From Sulfuricella sp. (GTDB lineage: Bacteria; Pseudomonadota; Gammaproteobacteria; Burkholderiales; Sulfuricellaceae): a stretch of 8,136 nucleotides of DNA. A program made the translations under genes and the position numbers. Location of the stretch: NCBI GenBank assembly GCA_030696235.1, contig JAUYSN010000426.1, forward strand, positions 1-8,136. The letters run 5' to 3'. Shown in pieces: positions 6,498-8,136 of this stretch; positions within the stretch are counted from its first letter, which is position 1; the number at the start of each line of letters is the position of its first letter. A model generated the notes under the pieces. That model was given only the letters and a program-made list of their open reading frames with translations. It did not search any database and was not told the DNA's origin.

Positions 6498-7148
6498 ATG
6501 GGAACAACAAATAATCCAGGTTTTTCAAATGATTGCAAACAATGCCCGAGATTGGCAGGATTCCTGGAGCAGGTGCGCAGCGATCATCCCGATTACTACG
6601 CCAGGCCGGTGCCGCCTTTTGGGGTTGAGGATCCGCAGTTGCTGATCGTCGGCCTGGCACCGGGAATGCATGGGGCCAACCGCACCGGCAGGCCGTTTAC
6701 TGGCGATTTTGCGGGCATATTGCTGTACCGGACGCTGCACAAGTATGGCTTCGCCAGCGTACCGGATTCGGTCAGCGCGGCGGACGGGCTGGAATTGATC
6801 GACTGTCGCATCACCAATGCGGTCAAGTGCCTGCCGCCGCAAAACAAGCCGGAGCCTGCTGAGATCAGGCAGTGCAACGGCTATCTGGGCGGGGAAATCG
6901 CCGGTCTCGGAGAGGGGGCCGTGATTATGGCGCTGGGCACGATCGCGCACCAGGCGGTGTTGCGCGCGCTGGGGCTCAAGCTCAAGGATTTTTCCTTCGG
7001 CCATGGCGCGGTGCATGCCCTCCCCAGGGGAATGACCCTGTACGACAGCTATCATTGCAGTCGCTATAATACCCAGACCAGACGCCTGACCGCGGAAATG
7101 TTCGAGTCCGTATTCGCCAACATCCGCAACAACTTGCCAAGGAGCTGA
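6498..7148 (+). CDS. Uracil-DNA glycosylase, family 5 (UDGb) type with Fe-S cysteines
   Basis: 216 residues. Removes uracil, and in studied UDGb enzymes other deaminated bases, from DNA to start base-excision repair. The signature GLAPGMHGANRTGRPFTGD (52-70) is characteristic of family 5 (UDGb) rather than family 4. The other blocks are ITNAVKCLPPQNKPEP (105-120) and the leucine-loop-region equivalent SYHCSRYNTQTRRLT (184-198), where the frequent HPS is HCS. Four cysteines placed as in the family's 4Fe-4S cluster are C13 and C16 (CKQC), C111 and C126. The acidic residue D70 in the FTGD motif is a candidate catalytic residue, inferred by analogy with the family. The start ATG has AAGGCAGG upstream. 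The tautomerase gene begins one base after its TGA, so the two are almost certainly co-transcribed. Confidence 0.92.
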   Translation: MGTTNNPGFSNDCKQCPRLAGFLEQVRSDHPDYYARPVPPFGVEDPQLLIVGLAPGMHGANRTGRPFTGDFAGILLYRTLHKYGFASVPDSVSAADGLELIDCRITNAVKCLPPQNKPEPAEIRQCNGYLGGEIAGLGEGAVIMALGTIAHQAVLRALGLKLKDFSFGHGAVHALPRGMTLYDSYHCSRYNTQTRRLTAEMFESVFANIRNNLPRS

Positions 7149-7149
7149 C

Positions 7150-7335
7150 ATGCCCTACGTCAATATCCGCATCGCCGGTACGCTCACCCGCGAGCAGAAG
7201 CAGAAAATTGCCGAGGAAGTCACTGACACCCTGGAGCGCATCGCCAACAAACCCAGGTCCTATACGGTCATCTCCTTCGATGAGATGCCCTATGAAAACT
7301 GGGCGTTTGCGGGTGAACTGTTGGACGAAGAATAG
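7150..7335 (+). CDS. Small 4-oxalocrotonate tautomerase-like protein
   Basis: 61 residues, the size of a 4-OT family subunit. It begins MPYVNIRIAG, so removal of the initiator Met exposes the catalytic N-terminal proline typical of the tautomerase superfamily. The layout fits: a beta strand, the helix TREQKQKIAEEVTDTLERI (13-31), then a second strand YTVISFDEMP (38-47) and the ENWAFAGE segment (49-56) similar to the family's W-x-x-G-G region. Arginines that could bind a carboxylate are present (R7, R14, R36), but matching them to Arg11/Arg39 of 4-OT by eye is uncertain. It has a strong Shine-Dalgarno AAGGAG (7139-7144) embedded in the end of the glycosylase gene. No aromatic meta-cleavage pathway genes surround it, so the substrate is unknown. 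Confidence 0.85.
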   Translation: MPYVNIRIAGTLTREQKQKIAEEVTDTLERIANKPRSYTVISFDEMPYENWAFAGELLDEE

Positions 7336-7407
7336 CGGTGGCTTGTCGACGCCGCCAGGCAGACGCTTGGGACGCGCTTCCCGGCCTCCGCTAGCGCGCA
7401 GGAGACG

Positions 7408-7436
7408 CTGGCACATTCAGCTTTTTGCACTATATT
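7408..7436 (+). promoter_or_regulatory. Likely sigma-70 promoter for the dodecin gene
   Basis: CTGGCA (7408-7413, 4 of 6 to TTGACA) and TATATT (7431-7436, 5 of 6 to TATAAT) are separated by exactly 17 bases. Transcription would begin near 7443 and give a leader of about 60 nt. The leader contains a small hairpin (GGCCC 7446-7450 with GGGCC 7463-7467) before the ribosome binding site. The call rests on consensus match only. Confidence 0.5.
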
Positions 7437-7490
7437 TGGATTGGAGGCCCGCTCTCATGCAAGGGCCGTTTGCCAGTAACCACCCAGCTT

Positions 7491-7496
7491 GGAGGT
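7491..7496 (+). promoter_or_regulatory. Strong ribosome binding site of the dodecin gene
   Basis: GGAGGT lies seven bases before the ATG at 7504. It decides the start: an in-frame TTG at 7489 would place this site inside the coding region and add five residues not expected in the family. Confidence 0.85.
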
Positions 7497-7503
7497 AAAA
7501 GTC

Positions 7504-7713
7504 ATGACGGACGTAGTGAAAGTGATCGAAGTGCTCGCACAATCCGAAAAAAGTTGGGAAGATGCAGCAGCAAAAGCGGTGGCGCGTGCGGCCAAAACTC
7601 TGCACAACATTAAATCCATCTACATCCAAAACTTCGAGGCAAAGGTGGAGGGCGACAAGATTGTCGAATACCGGGTAGATGCCAAGATTTCGTTCCTGTT
7701 GACCGAGGAGTAG
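7504..7713 (+). CDS. Dodecin-family protein with altered flavin site
   Basis: 69 residues, the normal dodecin length. Dodecins are small cytoplasmic proteins that assemble as hollow dodecamers and store or buffer flavins. The fold pattern is clear: strand VVKVIEVLAQS (4-14), helix WEDAAAKAVARAAKTL (18-33), then strands IKSIYIQNFEAKVEG (36-50) and KIVEYRVDAKISFLL (52-66). Compared from memory with the Halorhodospira and Halobacterium proteins, the flavin-stacking Trp is Ser38 here and the neighbouring conserved Gln is Arg57. Flavin binding in the classical mode is therefore doubtful, although many bacterial dodecin homologues seem to be of this Trp-less kind. It is probably monocistronic, with its own promoter and a following hairpin; the tautomerase gene ends 168 bp upstream. 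Confidence 0.9.
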   Translation: MTDVVKVIEVLAQSEKSWEDAAAKAVARAAKTLHNIKSIYIQNFEAKVEGDKIVEYRVDAKISFLLTEE

Positions 7714-7747
7714 TAGGCCGAAAACTCCAAATCTGTCGCGCATTGCA

Positions 7748-7772
7748 GGCGCTCCGAATTAGGCGGAGCGCC
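7748..7772 (+). terminator. Probable terminator hairpin after the dodecin gene
   Basis: A perfect 9-bp stem, GGCGCTCCG / CGGAGCGCC, with a 7-base loop (AATTAGG) begins 34 bases after the dodecin stop codon. The tail GGTGTTGCTTCGTTT is T-rich but not a clean T-run, so it may be an imperfect intrinsic terminator. The position supports the end of the dodecin transcript. Confidence 0.6.
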
Positions 7773-7936
7773 GGTGTTGCTTCGTTTGTACGGGTTCAAG
7801 GCTATGGATTGCTGGCGGCCATCAGTCAGTTACGGGGGGCTCATCAGGTTCTTACCAAACCCTACATGTATGCCATGTGTAAGTGATGGTACAAGTTCAA
7901 GGCAGGTTGAAACTCAGAGAAAATTTGTCGTGAAAT
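7773..7936. other. Intergenic segment of lower GC with an imperfect 14-nt direct repeat
   Basis: No open frame of note and no RNA gene is recognised here. TACGGGTTCAAGGC (7789-7802) and TACAAGTTCAAGGC (7890-7903) match at 12 of 14 positions, 101 bases apart. A short interrupted palindrome, ACATG-TATGC-CATGT, lies at 7864-7878. The AT content rises toward the unidentified gene on the right. Confidence 0.45.
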
Positions 7937-8136
7937 TCACATGAGCGCCTCATCAAGTCGGCTGGGGCTCCACACCTGCTCTGCCAGTGCCTGATAAAGT
8001 GTCTGCCGCTCATCCAAATCTGCCTTTTTGAATTGTGTGTAATGCCGGAATGGTAGACCGGTTTTTTCCAAGAAGCGCTTGAACCCTGGGTCACGCTCGT
8101 AGCAATCTTGGTGAAGCGACCTTGCCAGCAGGTTCT
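7937..8136 (-). CDS. C-terminal end of an unidentified protein, 5' part outside the window
   Basis: Reading the minus strand in the frame whose codons start at 8134 gives 65 codons without interruption to a TGA at 7937-7939; the frame enters from the right edge. The product begins NLLARSLHQDCYERDPGFKR, continues through FLEKTGLPFRHYTQFKKADL and ends EQVWSPSRLDEALM. It looks like a genuine protein: mixed charged and hydrophobic residues, predicted helices around 1-25 and 38-55, and no low-complexity bias. I do not recognise the family, and no catalytic motif can be assigned from this tail. A competing frame on the same strand (8094-7897) gives an unnatural-looking peptide and is not called. 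GC over this stretch is about 53% by hand count, visibly below the operon at the left, so the gene may be an acquired one. Function cannot be inferred. Confidence 0.65.
   Translation of the reverse strand, partial: NLLARSLHQDCYERDPGFKRFLEKTGLPFRHYTQFKKADLDERQTLYQALAEQVWSPSRLDEALM

Noticed and set aside
6376..6660. A 95-codon N-terminal extension of MoaA
   Set aside because: It would begin inside the divergent glycosylase gene, and MoaA similarity starts only at the ATG at 6375.
7336..7407. A terminator after the tautomerase gene
   Set aside because: A weak 6-bp stem with a wobble pair (GGTGGC / GCCGCC near 7340-7360) can be drawn, but no T-run follows it.
7489..7503. A TTG start for dodecin five codons upstream
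   Set aside because: It overlaps the strong GGAGGT ribosome binding site that serves the ATG at 7504.
7897..8094. A 65-codon minus-strand frame beginning MTQGSSASW
   Set aside because: It overlaps, in another frame, the more protein-like frame entering from the right edge and ending at 7937; only one can be real, and the latter has better composition.

Overview
The window reads as a GC-rich proteobacterial chromosome, most likely betaproteobacterial of the Nitrosomonadales/Gallionellales/Thiobacillus kind. That placement is inferred from protein flavour, gene content and two types of intergenic palindrome, not from a marker gene. Gene order and spacing look chromosomal. There is no rRNA, tRNA, CRISPR array, transposase or integrase.

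Left block (1-3705, minus strand): a three-gene operon read right to left. It encodes a MoxR-type AAA+ ATPase, a membrane-anchored DUF58 protein and a TgpA-type membrane transglutaminase that runs off the left edge. This is the widespread MoxR/DUF58/transglutaminase cassette. A 9-nt-unit inverted repeat sits inside it, between moxR and the DUF58 gene. Middle block (3770-4765, plus): a glucokinase gene is divergent from moxR across a 64-bp gap. It converges, with an 11-bp overlap of coding ends, on a minus-strand gene for a bacterial protein with the opioid-growth-factor-receptor (OGFr) N-terminal domain. Upstream of that gene lies a perfect 22-bp-arm palindrome, then moaA (molybdenum cofactor synthesis, minus).

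Right block (6498-7713, plus): divergent from moaA is a family-5-type (UDGb) uracil-DNA glycosylase gene with Fe-S cysteines, followed one base later by a small 4-oxalocrotonate-tautomerase-like gene. After 168 bp, with its own likely promoter and a strong ribosome binding site, comes a dodecin-family gene in which the usual flavin-stacking Trp and Gln positions are replaced. A hairpin follows it. The last about 360 bp are visibly lower in GC and contain the C-terminal 65 codons of an unrecognised minus-strand gene.

Most of the window is housekeeping or broadly conserved accessory content. No clearly new system is visible in full. The points most worth a second look are the bacterial OGFr-domain gene, the dodecin with altered flavin site, the two intergenic repeat elements, and the unidentified gene entering from the right in a compositionally different segment.
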